Below are positions 25,172 through 32,464 of a stretch of DNA of 46,019 nt, piece by piece. Where the stretch lies: the IMG/VR virus record IMGVR_UViG_3300031928_000050, positions 1 to 46,019 of that record. One strand, given 5' to 3'. This DNA comes from a virus. Under the pieces are notes generated by a model. That model searched no databases. It was not told where the DNA came from and saw nothing but the letters and a program-made list of their open reading frames with translations. Both the position numbers and the translations under genes were made by a program. Numbering within the stretch: position 1 is the stretch's first letter; each line of letters begins with the position of its first letter.

Positions 25172-25726
25172 ATGAATAATTTTAAAAAAACTTTACGCAT
25201 GTTGACTGAGCAATTGAATACCACCGATTTAGCAATATTCACTGGTAGGTTTCAAGGTTTTAATGTTGGTCATCAGACTGCGATAAATAAATTAAAGTCA
25301 CAATATAAAAGAACTGTTGTGTTTATTGTAGAAGGAAAAAATACTTCAGAAAATAAAGATCAAAATCCATTTTCGGCTGAATTACGAAAACAAATGGTGC
25401 AAGAAGCTTGTTCAGGTGTAGATGTGTATATTATACCAAATGGTTTTTTGCCAGGCGCAATTAAATATTTGGATTTAGTGAAACCTAATGAAACTGTTAT
25501 AATATCTTCCGGTGAAGATAGAATTGATTCTTATAAAAGCCAGTTTAAAACAGTTCCTTATTCAGTAGAATTTATTCAGTCAGATCGACCAGCCGGTGTA
25601 TCTGGTACTATGGCCAGAAAATCGTTGAAGGATAATGATTTTGCTGCATACAAAAAAGTAGCAGCCAAAGGTTTAGATAATAAAAATTGGTTTGATAAAT
25701 TGAGGGAAGCCATCAAAACTGATTAA
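25172..25726 (+). CDS. NadM-like nucleotidylyltransferase with capsid-targeting-like N-terminus
   Basis: The 184-residue product begins MNNFKKTLRMLTEQ, with an L-T-E site after residue 13. It has the cytidylyltransferase-fold start TGRFQGFNVGH (residues 24-34), FSAELRKQMV near residue 68, and VSGTMARKSL near residue 147, the (I/V)-S-G-T-x-x-R motif. This set is typical of NadM/NadR nicotinamide mononucleotide adenylyltransferases and related enzymes. The first His of H-x-G-H is Asn here (N31-V-G-H34), so activity or substrate may be altered. A role in NAD+ supply would fit the NAD-dependent ligase at 13835, but this link is inference. Confidence 0.75.
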   Translation: MNNFKKTLRMLTEQLNTTDLAIFTGRFQGFNVGHQTAINKLKSQYKRTVVFIVEGKNTSENKDQNPFSAELRKQMVQEACSGVDVYIIPNGFLPGAIKYLDLVKPNETVIISSGEDRIDSYKSQFKTVPYSVEFIQSDRPAGVSGTMARKSLKDNDFAAYKKVAAKGLDNKNWFDKLREAIKTD

Positions 25727-25769
25727 AATAATTTATGGTTATTTAATCCAGCTTAACTTACTGGAATTG

Positions 25770-25777
25770 GATAAATA
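25770..25777 (+). promoter_or_regulatory. T4-type late promoter box
   Basis: GATAAATA between the genes ending at 25726 and starting at 25803. The transcript would start near 25783 and contain a GGGGGAAA ribosome site before the ATG at 25803. A small TCCAG/CTGGA hairpin lies just upstream. Confidence 0.55.
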
Positions 25778-25802
25778 CTGTCAATGGGGGAAACGTATAC
25801 TA

Positions 25803-26939
25803 ATGCTAAAATTTAAACAATATATTAAATTGCACGAAGGTGGAAACCTGGTTCTTCAAACAGGTGAAGAAGCTCAAAAAATTAATGTGCTAAAGGTTGA
25901 AAGAACACAGATCGTTAGTATTGTTAAAACTGCATTAGAAGATTTAAATTCCGCGTTTAAAAAACAATTCGGCAAACCAATTTGGAAAGCTGTTGATGGT
26001 TCAATGGTATCTGGTTCAACCAGGTCATTTTTTAACAATAAAATATCTGATGCTGAATTCGCTAAGTATAAACAATTAGTTGGTGATTTGGATACAATGT
26101 ACCCATTAGAGATCAAAGAAGATCTTGGTAATTTTTTAAAAGCATCTACAGGTAAACAGTTTGGTGAATGTATTTTTAAAGGAATTGGTGGTAATTCCGG
26201 TACACAATTTAACGGGATTTTAGAACTACCTAAACAATTTTGGGAACACGTTAGATTTGTTCAATTGGATTTTGAACCAGTAAAATTTGAAAATGATAAA
26301 CCAACCGATTTTTCAGTGTTATCACATTATTCATCTTGGAATGATATTAAATCTGGAATTAAAGGTGTTGCAGTCAAACTGCTATATCGTGCTATTTTTT
26401 CAGATTTAGAAAAACTTGATAATTACGTTGTCCAAACGGCTACCGGCAAATTGTCAAAATCTGCTAAGTTTGAATCTGTAATTGGTAAATGGAAATTCTC
26501 AGTTGATTATGGCGTAAGACTTGGGTTTGAACCAGTCATGGATGAAAACGGCAACCAAAAGGTAGCCGGCGGTAAATTTGTATATAAAGAAACTGAAGCT
26601 GGCTCAGCCGGACAATATATTGATTCATTACCTATTATATTTGAAATGGCATTTAACAAAATTCCAGACGATGATGGTTTGCATAAGATGAAATCATTTG
26701 TTGGTGTTTTGGGTTTGCTAAGTTCGATGCCTAGCTCAAAAATAGAAAGTTATTTTGAAAGATTTTTACATGAACTTTGGTCACCAGGTGCTCAATCATT
26801 AGAAAGAACAGATTTTAAGAAAGATTTTGATGATAAAAATGCTGCTGTGCAAAAGTTTATAGAAATGTACCCTAAACTAAAAAAATATGAACCAACAATA
26901 CAATCGATGTTAAAGGTTTACTATAAAGGTAAGCTATGA
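25803..26939 (+). CDS. Polymerase-beta-type nucleotidyltransferase with capsid-targeting-like N-terminus
   Basis: The 378-residue product starts MLKFKQYIKLHEGG, with an L-H-E site after residue 12. It has the catalytic signature of the polymerase-beta nucleotidyltransferase superfamily: G71-S72 in VSGSTRSFF, then G94-D95-L-D97 in VGDLDTMYP, and a third Asp at D156 in FVQLDFEP. These enzymes add nucleotides to proteins, RNA or small molecules. The second half (residues 180-378) is helical with no motif known to me. The frame extends upstream to 25767, but that would include the late promoter; ATG 25803 fits the promoter and the shared N-terminus. The stop overlaps the next ATG. Confidence 0.7.
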   Translation: MLKFKQYIKLHEGGNLVLQTGEEAQKINVLKVERTQIVSIVKTALEDLNSAFKKQFGKPIWKAVDGSMVSGSTRSFFNNKISDAEFAKYKQLVGDLDTMYPLEIKEDLGNFLKASTGKQFGECIFKGIGGNSGTQFNGILELPKQFWEHVRFVQLDFEPVKFENDKPTDFSVLSHYSSWNDIKSGIKGVAVKLLYRAIFSDLEKLDNYVVQTATGKLSKSAKFESVIGKWKFSVDYGVRLGFEPVMDENGNQKVAGGKFVYKETEAGSAGQYIDSLPIIFEMAFNKIPDDDGLHKMKSFVGVLGLLSSMPSSKIESYFERFLHELWSPGAQSLERTDFKKDFDDKNAAVQKFIEMYPKLKKYEPTIQSMLKVYYKGKL

Positions 26940-27124
26940 TAAAAAAAGAAGCGGACGGATATCATGTTTATTCCGAGAAGGGTAAACATCTAGGTGGTCC
27001 GTATTCAAAAAAGAAAGCTGAGAAACGACTACACCAAATAGAATTTTTTAAACATCAGAATGAATCCTCATATGTTTCTTTTAAGGAATTCGTTGCATTG
27101 AATGAAGTAATCACTGATAGTTAA
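26936..27124 (+). CDS. Small basic protein with YSxxxGKxLGGPYS motif
   Basis: The 62-residue product has DGYHVYSEKGKHLGGPYSKKKAEKRLHQIEFFK, a short domain widespread in phages: a beta hairpin followed by a Lys-rich helix. Its function is unknown. The C-terminal 20 residues read VSFKEFVALNEVITDS, which resembles the targeting-like N-terminus of the neighbouring proteins but lies at the wrong end. It overlaps the gene before by 4 bases. Confidence 0.65.
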   Translation: MIKKEADGYHVYSEKGKHLGGPYSKKKAEKRLHQIEFFKHQNESSYVSFKEFVALNEVITDS

Positions 27125-27143
27125 AAGGTAAAAATTGTTGGCT

Positions 27144-27151
27144 GATAAATA
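27144..27151 (+). promoter_or_regulatory. T4-type late promoter box
   Basis: GATAAATA, 44 bases before the ATG at 27188; transcript start expected near 27157. It would drive the run of small overlapping genes 27188-28861. Confidence 0.5.
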
Positions 27152-27187
27152 CTATTGAACCAAAAACTTACATCACCGGGAAAATCT

Positions 27188-27343
27188 ATGTCTCGTAAAA
27201 AATTCATGTTATGCGGAGTGATTGGTAAACTTGTAGAAAGAACCTGTTGTACTCAAGTTAAAGATAAAAAATGTACACCCGAACAAGCTAATGCTTGTCT
27301 TAAAACTATTTTAGAAAAAGAGGAAAGCCAATGTCAGATTTAA
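27188..27343 (+). CDS. Small cysteine-rich protein
   Basis: The 51-residue product has six cysteines (CGV, RTCCTQ, KKCTPEQANACL, QCQ), a spacing suited to metal binding or disulfides. The frame runs back to a TTG at 27155, but that includes the late start region; the ATG at 27188 has CGGGAAAA before it. It overlaps the next gene by 13 bases. Family unknown. Confidence 0.55.
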   Translation: MSRKKFMLCGVIGKLVERTCCTQVKDKKCTPEQANACLKTILEKEESQCQI

Positions 27344-27561
27344 AAGATCTTATGGAATTATGCGAAGCCACCATTAACAAATCAGATGTTAAAGGTACTC
27401 AAAAATCACAAGTTAAATTGCTTGGGTCTGAGGCAATTGTAATAGCAAAACAAAATAAGTTTATTGTTCTAACTACTTCTGAAGGATCTGTTTCTATTCC
27501 ACAAGCTAAATTTGCTGCAGTGCTTGATGAATTGATGAAATTTTCAGATCAGGAACAATGA
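27331..27561 (+). CDS. Small protein with a possible capsid-targeting-like N-terminus
   Basis: The 76-residue product starts MSDLKDLMELCEATI, a weaker version of the shared leader (hydrophobic, Lys, L-C-E then Ala). The rest (LLGSEAIVIAKQNKFIVLTTSEGSVSIPQAKFAAVL) is a small beta-sheet domain not recognised. The ribosome site GAGGAAAG is well placed inside the previous gene. Overlaps the following gene by 4 bases. Confidence 0.55.
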   Translation: MSDLKDLMELCEATINKSDVKGTQKSQVKLLGSEAIVIAKQNKFIVLTTSEGSVSIPQAKFAAVLDELMKFSDQEQ

Positions 27562-27872
27562 TAGAACTAACCAAATTACATAAAGAATTGTCAAAACATT
27601 ACAAAGTATTTAAAGTAACTTCTGCAATAGACGAAGATTTGAAATTAATTAAAAAAATAAATATTTTGTTTGAAAAGTTAAGCAAATCAAATGACCCGAC
27701 CGGCTATTTAGGCATCATCAATATTTTTACTATTTTGGGTAATAACCTTAAGATAGAAGAAATGCAAGAAATCTTTTTAGAATTGATTGATTTTAAATAC
27801 CATCAGGCAACTTTATATTTGATTCATAACTATAAAAGTACCAATACTAAATCACTGGTTGAAAATTTATGA
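27558..27872 (+). CDS. Hypothetical helical protein
   Basis: A 104-residue, almost wholly helical, Lys/Leu/Ile-rich protein without Trp. No family is recognised. It overlaps both neighbours by 4 bases, so it belongs to the translationally coupled run of small genes from 27188, probably expressed late. Confidence 0.55.
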   Translation: MIELTKLHKELSKHYKVFKVTSAIDEDLKLIKKINILFEKLSKSNDPTGYLGIINIFTILGNNLKIEEMQEIFLELIDFKYHQATLYLIHNYKSTNTKSLVENL

Positions 27873-28363
27873 ATTATGTTTTGACGGAAACATTATCTTC
27901 TACGTTAATTACTTGGTATGTGCTAAAACGGTTAGTATTACCATGGAAAGAATGGGATGCGTTTAAAGTTGGCATCATAGATGAAACCGGTAAAAAAATA
28001 AAACAGCCGGTTTCATCTGTTGAGCGTGATGCATGGACTTCATTTGACAGATTTATGTGGAACCTTAGAAAAATTTTAGAAAAATTTGTTGGCGGATCTC
28101 AACTCGCACATTATCTTTCTGCAATGTATCTATTACGTGATGATATAAATTTAAATGCTAAATACACAAACATATTAACAGAGGATTCAAATTTTGTAGA
28201 TTTTAATTTAGAAAAACAAATTGTTATATTTGAATTTTTTAAGGAAATGGATAAACTTAACTTGAAACAGTTAAACGAGTTTGAGTTTGACATGTTTATG
28301 ATTTTACCTTCTGTTAAATCGATAATTACTAAACTAAATATTACGAGTGAAAAAATATGTTAA
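27869..28363 (+). CDS. Conserved phage protein of the T4-like head/internal gene region
   Basis: The 164-residue product begins MNYVLTETLSSTLITWYVLKRLVLPWKEWDAFKVGIIDETGKKI and continues with SVERDAWTSFDRFMWNLRKILEK. The pattern of a hydrophobic N-terminal helix, then W-D-A-F-x-x-G-I-I-D, then E-x-D-A-x-x-x-x-D-R is one I associate with an uncharacterised protein common in environmental T4-like phages, but I cannot name it. An L-T-E at residues 5-7 could be a prohead-protease site. The N-terminal hydrophobic stretch could be a membrane segment. Overlaps the next gene by 7 bases. Confidence 0.55.
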   Translation: MNYVLTETLSSTLITWYVLKRLVLPWKEWDAFKVGIIDETGKKIKQPVSSVERDAWTSFDRFMWNLRKILEKFVGGSQLAHYLSAMYLLRDDINLNAKYTNILTEDSNFVDFNLEKQIVIFEFFKEMDKLNLKQLNEFEFDMFMILPSVKSIITKLNITSEKIC

Positions 28364-28665
28364 GTAAAATGATATTAAGCAAAGTATTCACTGAAGATGC
28401 TTCATCTGCTGGTGATATAGCAGTACAACCAGGGGTAATCGGCCAAGATACACATAAAGGTATGCCGGTGTTTACTGTTGATTCATCTGAAGAATTTCAT
28501 TCTTTTGCTAAAGGGATAAAAACTTTTCATAGATGGTTAAAACACACAAAGTCCGAAGAAATTAGGCAATGGGCAAACTCTAATCCTGGAAAAGATTTTG
28601 TAGTTAAACATTCAGAATACTTTATCACAGTAAAAAGACCAAAAGGAAAAAAGAATGAAAACTAG
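28357..28665 (+). CDS. Small hypothetical protein
   Basis: The 102-residue product starts MLSKMILSKVFTEDASSAG. The segment ILSKVFTED loosely resembles the DLFTED end of the leader at 17075, so packaging is possible. The C-terminal half (FHRWLKHTKSEEIRQWANSNPGKDFVVKH) looks like a compact alpha-beta domain and ends in a Lys-rich tail. A second ATG at 28369 could also be used. Overlaps the next gene by 11 bases. Family unknown. Confidence 0.55.
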   Translation: MLSKMILSKVFTEDASSAGDIAVQPGVIGQDTHKGMPVFTVDSSEEFHSFAKGIKTFHRWLKHTKSEEIRQWANSNPGKDFVVKHSEYFITVKRPKGKKNEN

Positions 28666-28861
28666 AGCAGAAGGAAATTGTTTAATAGCTGAATTAGAAA
28701 CTCCTGGAGCATATTCTGCATTTAAAATGGGAGTTGCTGGTGATACAAGAAATTGGAATCGCCATCCAGAAACTGTTGAGCTTACACAACTAATGCAATC
28801 GAACGGCAAACAAGCGTATGTAGTAGTTCAATACAAAGATACATACACTAGAGTAAAATAA
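28655..28861 (+). CDS. Small hypothetical protein
   Basis: A 68-residue alpha-beta protein (NCLIAELETPGAYSAFKMGVAGDTRNWNRHPETVELTQLM, then a final strand AYVVVQYKDTYTRV). No family is recognised. It has an AAAGGAAAA ribosome site within the end of the previous gene and is the last of the small-gene run before the promoter at 28865. Confidence 0.5.
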   Translation: MKTRAEGNCLIAELETPGAYSAFKMGVAGDTRNWNRHPETVELTQLMQSNGKQAYVVVQYKDTYTRVK

Positions 28862-28864
28862 TAG

Positions 28865-28893
28865 TTTACAACGCTACGCAAATGGTATATAAT
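28865..28893 (+). promoter_or_regulatory. Sigma70-like promoter, probably giving a leaderless mRNA
   Basis: TTTACA at 28865-28870, 17-base spacer, TATAAT at 28888-28893. The expected transcript start (about 7 bases after the -10) falls on the A of the ATG at 28900. No ribosome site precedes that ATG. Confidence 0.75.
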
Positions 28894-28899
28894 TAAACA

Positions 28900-29625
28900 A
28901 TGAAAAACTACAAATATGCACCATACAGCTACAGTAAAATTTCAACCTTTTTTGAATGCCCCAAAAAGTTTCAGTTTAGATATATTGATAAAATCAATAT
29001 GTTTAAACATAACCAAGTATTTGAACGTGGTAGTTTTTTGCATGCTACGTTAGAACACTACCCGAATAAAGATTTTAAATTCAAGTTTCATTTTAAAGAA
29101 CTTGAAGAACAAAAAGATCAACTGGTTAACCTGGTTTATTCTAAAGTTAACGAAAACTCACGGCTGCAAAAAACATTAAACAATAGAGTTAAAGCCGAAC
29201 AGCAATTCTTTTTAGATTTTGATTTAAAAGTAATCAAAAATAAAACAAATTGTTTATTTAATGGATATATTGATCATATTGAATATGATCAAGAAAATTC
29301 TGAAATAATTTTAATTGATTGGAAATCTGGAAAAACCAGAGGTCATTCATCATTAAAGCAACTTCATGATTATTCATTGTGGGTGTTTGAAGCATTCAAA
29401 AATATAAATACAGTTAGGCTTATGCTATGGTACATCGAGCAAGATGACCCTATAGTTGAAACTGTTATTTATAGGGATTCTTTGAATAAAAATCAATTGC
29501 TTGACAGAATTGATACAATAGAAAAAACAGAAAATTTTGAAATAAATAAATCTGAAAATTGCAAATGGTGTGATTATATTGATATATGTAACCCAACAAA
29601 ATCAAAAATAAAAATGAAGCTTTAA
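28900..29625 (+). CDS. Cas4/RecB-like PD-(D/E)XK nuclease
   Basis: The 241-residue protein has SKISTFFECPKKFQFRYID near the N-terminus with the first cluster Cys, RGSFLHATLE with the conserved His, FNGYIDHIE (Asp) near residue 125, LIDWKSGKTRG (the D/E-x-K core, D-W-K) near residue 143, then QLHDYSLW and the C-terminal CKWC ... C triplet. This is the Cas4/AddB-type layout with an iron-sulfur cluster and 5'-3' or end-processing exonuclease activity on DNA. In T4-like phages it is placed with recombination and replication functions. It is not near any CRISPR array. It has its own promoter and an apparently leaderless start. Confidence 0.85.
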   Translation: MKNYKYAPYSYSKISTFFECPKKFQFRYIDKINMFKHNQVFERGSFLHATLEHYPNKDFKFKFHFKELEEQKDQLVNLVYSKVNENSRLQKTLNNRVKAEQQFFLDFDLKVIKNKTNCLFNGYIDHIEYDQENSEIILIDWKSGKTRGHSSLKQLHDYSLWVFEAFKNINTVRLMLWYIEQDDPIVETVIYRDSLNKNQLLDRIDTIEKTENFEINKSENCKWCDYIDICNPTKSKIKMKL

Positions 29626-29642
29626 AACTAGGAGATTATAAA

Positions 29643-30032
29643 ATGGCAAAGTATGTAGTTGTTGCTCCAGACGGAATATCAGCATCAGTATCTTCAAATT
29701 ATGGTTCGGCAACGTACAATCATGGTGAAATTTCATTTAATGATAATTTAGCTAGAATGTTCCCGTCTATTTTTGTTAAAGTCGATGAATCTGCGTTTGA
29801 AAAAATAGTAACTGAACCAATTGCAGATTTAAAGGAAACTATTTCAGAAGTTTTTACTGAAATTGGCGAAATGTTTGAGGAATCAACTGAACCCACTGAA
29901 CCTGTAGCTGAGGAAACTGTTGAACCTGTAGCTGAGGAAACTGTTGAACCTGTTGAACCTGTTGAACCTGTAGTTGAGGAAACTGATACTACGGTAAAGC
30001 AAACTTCTTCAAAAGATCGTAAGAAAAAATAA
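29643..30032 (+). CDS. Acidic repeat-tailed hypothetical protein
   Basis: The 129-residue protein has a 60-residue beta-rich N-terminal domain (KYVVVAPDGISASVS ... MFPSIFVKVD), then a helix (LKETISEVFTEIGEMF) and a disordered tail of EPVAEETV repeats ending in a Lys cluster. The DNA repeat unit is 24 bases (GTAGCTGAGGAAACTGTT and flanks), so tail length may vary. AGGAGATTAT is its ribosome site. It touches the gp13 start (TAATGG) and may be a head or neck accessory. Not recognised. Confidence 0.6.
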   Translation: MAKYVVVAPDGISASVSSNYGSATYNHGEISFNDNLARMFPSIFVKVDESAFEKIVTEPIADLKETISEVFTEIGEMFEESTEPTEPVAEETVEPVAEETVEPVEPVEPVVEETDTTVKQTSSKDRKKK

Positions 30033-30850
30033 TGGCAATTTCACCTAGAATATATTCTAAAGAATCGTTAAAACAATATATCTTTAGAAAGTTAGGTTCG
30101 CCTGTAGTCAACATCGAATTGACTGATGACCAGCTTGATGATGCTATTGCGGATACTCTTGATGAATTTTTAATTAGGGCATACTCTGGAATAACAGAAA
30201 CGTTTGTCCCGATTCAATTAAAGCAAGGTATTCAACAAATAGTATTGCCGTATGATGTATTTGCTGTTTTATCAGTCAATTCAGCTTCAATGGGCGGCAT
30301 CGGTTCATCTGCTGGTCCTTTAACCAATCCATTTCATATAAATCAATTTATTGCAGCTGATTTGTACAGCGGCGGTGCCGGTAAAATTGATTTAGTATCG
30401 TACGAATTAACATTTGAAATGATTGAAACATTAAATCTTTTATTGGGAAATAGAATTACATTTGATTTTAATACTAATTCAAAAGTTTTGACTATCCATG
30501 ATAACATTGTAACAGATACAAATTCAATATTACATATTTATAAATTGTTAACCCCAAAGGAATCTTTAAAACCAAACCCTAATTATAACCCATTAGATCC
30601 AACTTCACCACAGCAGTTAATGACTGAAGAAACTAATATTTATGATAATAAATGGGTAAAACGGATGGCATTAGAACGTGCTAGATATCAATGGGCTGTA
30701 AACCTAATGAAATACGAAGGTTCTGTGTTACCGAACGGTGGAACAATCAATTCATCCGGAATAATGAGTTTAGCGGAATCAGCAATTGAAAAATTGTTGG
30801 TTGAATTATCAACTGAATGGGAACTTCCTGCAGATTTTTTTGTTGGTTGA
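30032..30850 (+). CDS. 13: Neck protein gp13-like
   Basis: The 272-residue product has the gp13 N-terminus (LKQYIFRKLGSPVVNIELTDDQLDDAIADTLDEFL), a well-conserved pattern of R-x-L-G-x-P-x-x-x-x-E-L-x-x-D-Q. The middle (VLPYDVFAVLSV) and the C-terminal helix (RMALERARYQWAVNLMKY) also fit. T4 gp13 has 309 residues. gp13 with gp14 forms the neck that closes the filled head and receives the tail. The order gp13, gp14, gp15, gp16 that follows supports it. Confidence 0.88.
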   Translation: MAISPRIYSKESLKQYIFRKLGSPVVNIELTDDQLDDAIADTLDEFLIRAYSGITETFVPIQLKQGIQQIVLPYDVFAVLSVNSASMGGIGSSAGPLTNPFHINQFIAADLYSGGAGKIDLVSYELTFEMIETLNLLLGNRITFDFNTNSKVLTIHDNIVTDTNSILHIYKLLTPKESLKPNPNYNPLDPTSPQQLMTEETNIYDNKWVKRMALERARYQWAVNLMKYEGSVLPNGGTINSSGIMSLAESAIEKLLVELSTEWELPADFFVG

Positions 30851-30877
30851 ATCTATTTTAAAGTTACTTTATTTAAA

Positions 30878-30909
30878 GGGGGGTCAAATTTATTTTTTGA
30901 CCCCTTTTT
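30878..30909 (+). terminator. Rho-independent terminator between gp13 and gp14
   Basis: GGGGTCAAA at 30880-30888 pairs with TTTGACCCC at 30896-30904, with A-T pairs outside and a five-T run at 30905-30909. It stands directly before the late box for gp14. Confidence 0.85.
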
Positions 30910-30914
30910 GTTGA

Positions 30915-30922
30915 GATAAATA
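30915..30922 (+). promoter_or_regulatory. T4-type late promoter box for gp14, likely leaderless
   Basis: GATAAATA ends 6 bases before the gp14 ATG at 30928. In T4 the late box spans about -13 to -6, which places the transcript start at that ATG. No clear ribosome site lies between. Confidence 0.6.
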
Positions 30923-30927
30923 ATTAT

Positions 30928-31638
30928 ATGAGTGATCCTAATACAAATTTTGCATTCTTCAACAAAGCCATTAAACCACCATTTTTATTTAATCAGGTAT
31001 ATGATATAAATGGTTCTAATGAAGCTTCGCTGAATCTCAGTCTATACACTGAATTTACTTTTTTGTATGGTACAGATATTGTATTTATAGAACGAGACCC
31101 AAACGAACCTGAAAACATTCTTGGTGAATTTTTGCAAAAGAAAATTTCTCGTGGCACTCCAATGAGATTGTTTTTAGAAGATACGGAACAATGGGGTGGT
31201 GCTGGTGATATATATTCAAAATTTGGTATTCAAATTACCGATGAGTGTACCTTGCATTGCCCAAAAATTACGTTTGATCAGGCTAGATCTGGCTTATTTC
31301 CAAAATATAATGATTTAATATATGTGGTAAAATCTAAAAAATTATTTGAAATAAAACATATTGAAGATGAAACTTCACCAGCGTTTTATCTTTTAGGAAA
31401 CAGATCATGCTATAGAATTGATTGCAAATTGTATGTTTACGACCATTCTGAAATTGGTACCGATAGTTCAATTCCAATTGAGGTACAGGCGTTGGATAAC
31501 ATTATAAATAATCCAGCCACTAATACTGATTGGAATCCGCAAGAAAAAGAAGTTGAAAAGTTCAATTTGCCAATAGAAAATATTAAAGTTTCTGAACTTA
31601 TAGTCGATACTGCTGAAAAAGATCCGCTATTAGGATAA
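30928..31638 (+). CDS. 14: Neck protein gp14-like
   Basis: The 236-residue product has the gp14 landmarks: YGTDIVFIERD near residue 50, a linker with ILGEFLQKKISRGTPMRLFLED, then GAGDIYSKFGIQITDECTLHCPKITF (T4 type: SKFGLEI-DE-), LFPKYNDLIYVVKSKKLFEIKHIED and a C-terminal acidic helix. T4 gp14 has 256 residues. It joins gp13 in the head-tail neck. It appears to be translated from a leaderless late mRNA. The next gene starts 17 bases on. Confidence 0.88.
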   Translation: MSDPNTNFAFFNKAIKPPFLFNQVYDINGSNEASLNLSLYTEFTFLYGTDIVFIERDPNEPENILGEFLQKKISRGTPMRLFLEDTEQWGGAGDIYSKFGIQITDECTLHCPKITFDQARSGLFPKYNDLIYVVKSKKLFEIKHIEDETSPAFYLLGNRSCYRIDCKLYVYDHSEIGTDSSIPIEVQALDNIINNPATNTDWNPQEKEVEKFNLPIENIKVSELIVDTAEKDPLLG

Positions 31639-31655
31639 ACATAAAAGGTATTTAA

Positions 31656-32462
31656 ATGCAATTTTTTGCAGATTCACATGTAACTAGAAAAGCTATTACT
31701 GCATTTATGGATTTTTTCTCAGATGTTAGTATAGCTAAATACAAATATGATGGGACAGGAATTCCGCAATTTCATAAATTGATCAGAGTTCCAATACAAT
31801 TTGCAACCACCGAAAAATGGTTGCAAGTTTTAAAATCCGGATATTCAAGAAAAGGATTTGACCCAGATTTGCTTTCGCAAAATCCGGTTGAAATTGAATG
31901 GGCATTACCTAGAATGTCCGTACAATTGACTGGAATTACATATGATACTCAGCGAAAAGTTCCAAAGGCATTAAAAATTTCTGATTATGACGCATCTTAT
32001 TCAACAGCTGAACGTAAAAACGTGTTTGCACCAGTTCCTTATAATCTAGAGATTGATTTAACTGCTATAACAAAAAATGTAAATGAGTTATTTCAAATAA
32101 TAGAACAAATAATTCCGTTCTTCACCCCTTCACTTTCATTGGATATTAAAGTGTTTGATGATAAAGTTTCAGAATCAGTTCCGATTGTGCTTTCTTCCAC
32201 TTCGGTTGATTTACCGGAAGAAACATCTGAAATGGATGAACGGATTTTTACTGCTACGTTTTCATTTGTTATGAAAACTAATTATTATTTACCAAAACGC
32301 ATTGATAAATTAGTTACCAATGTAACTGATAATTTATTTGATGATGCTGGCTTACAAAAATTTGAATCATATGCTCAAACTGCGGTTTTACCGGCGGCTG
32401 TTGGTGATTATCCAGATATAATAAACACGGTGTTAAATCCAGTTACCGTAGAGAGAACTTGA
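31656..32462 (+). CDS. 15: Tail terminator / proximal sheath stabiliser gp15-like
   Basis: The 268-residue product starts MQFFADSHVTRKAITAFMDFFSDVSIAKY and has LIRVPIQFATTEKWL, ALPRMSVQLTGITYD, YNLEIDLTAITKNVNELFQIIEQIIPFFTPSL and EMDERIFTATFSF, matching T4 gp15 (272 residues) point by point (RVPITYAS, LPRINLHL, FQIVEQILPYFQP). gp15 caps the finished tail as a hexamer and binds the neck. Its TGA is followed 3 bases later by the next ATG. Confidence 0.92.
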   Translation: MQFFADSHVTRKAITAFMDFFSDVSIAKYKYDGTGIPQFHKLIRVPIQFATTEKWLQVLKSGYSRKGFDPDLLSQNPVEIEWALPRMSVQLTGITYDTQRKVPKALKISDYDASYSTAERKNVFAPVPYNLEIDLTAITKNVNELFQIIEQIIPFFTPSLSLDIKVFDDKVSESVPIVLSSTSVDLPEETSEMDERIFTATFSFVMKTNYYLPKRIDKLVTNVTDNLFDDAGLQKFESYAQTAVLPAAVGDYPDIINTVLNPVTVERT

Positions 32463-32464
32463 TA

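Noticed and set aside
28900-29625. CRISPR-associated Cas4 in a CRISPR system
   Set aside because: There is no repeat-spacer array or other cas gene in the window; the gene fits the phage Cas4/RecB-like nuclease group.
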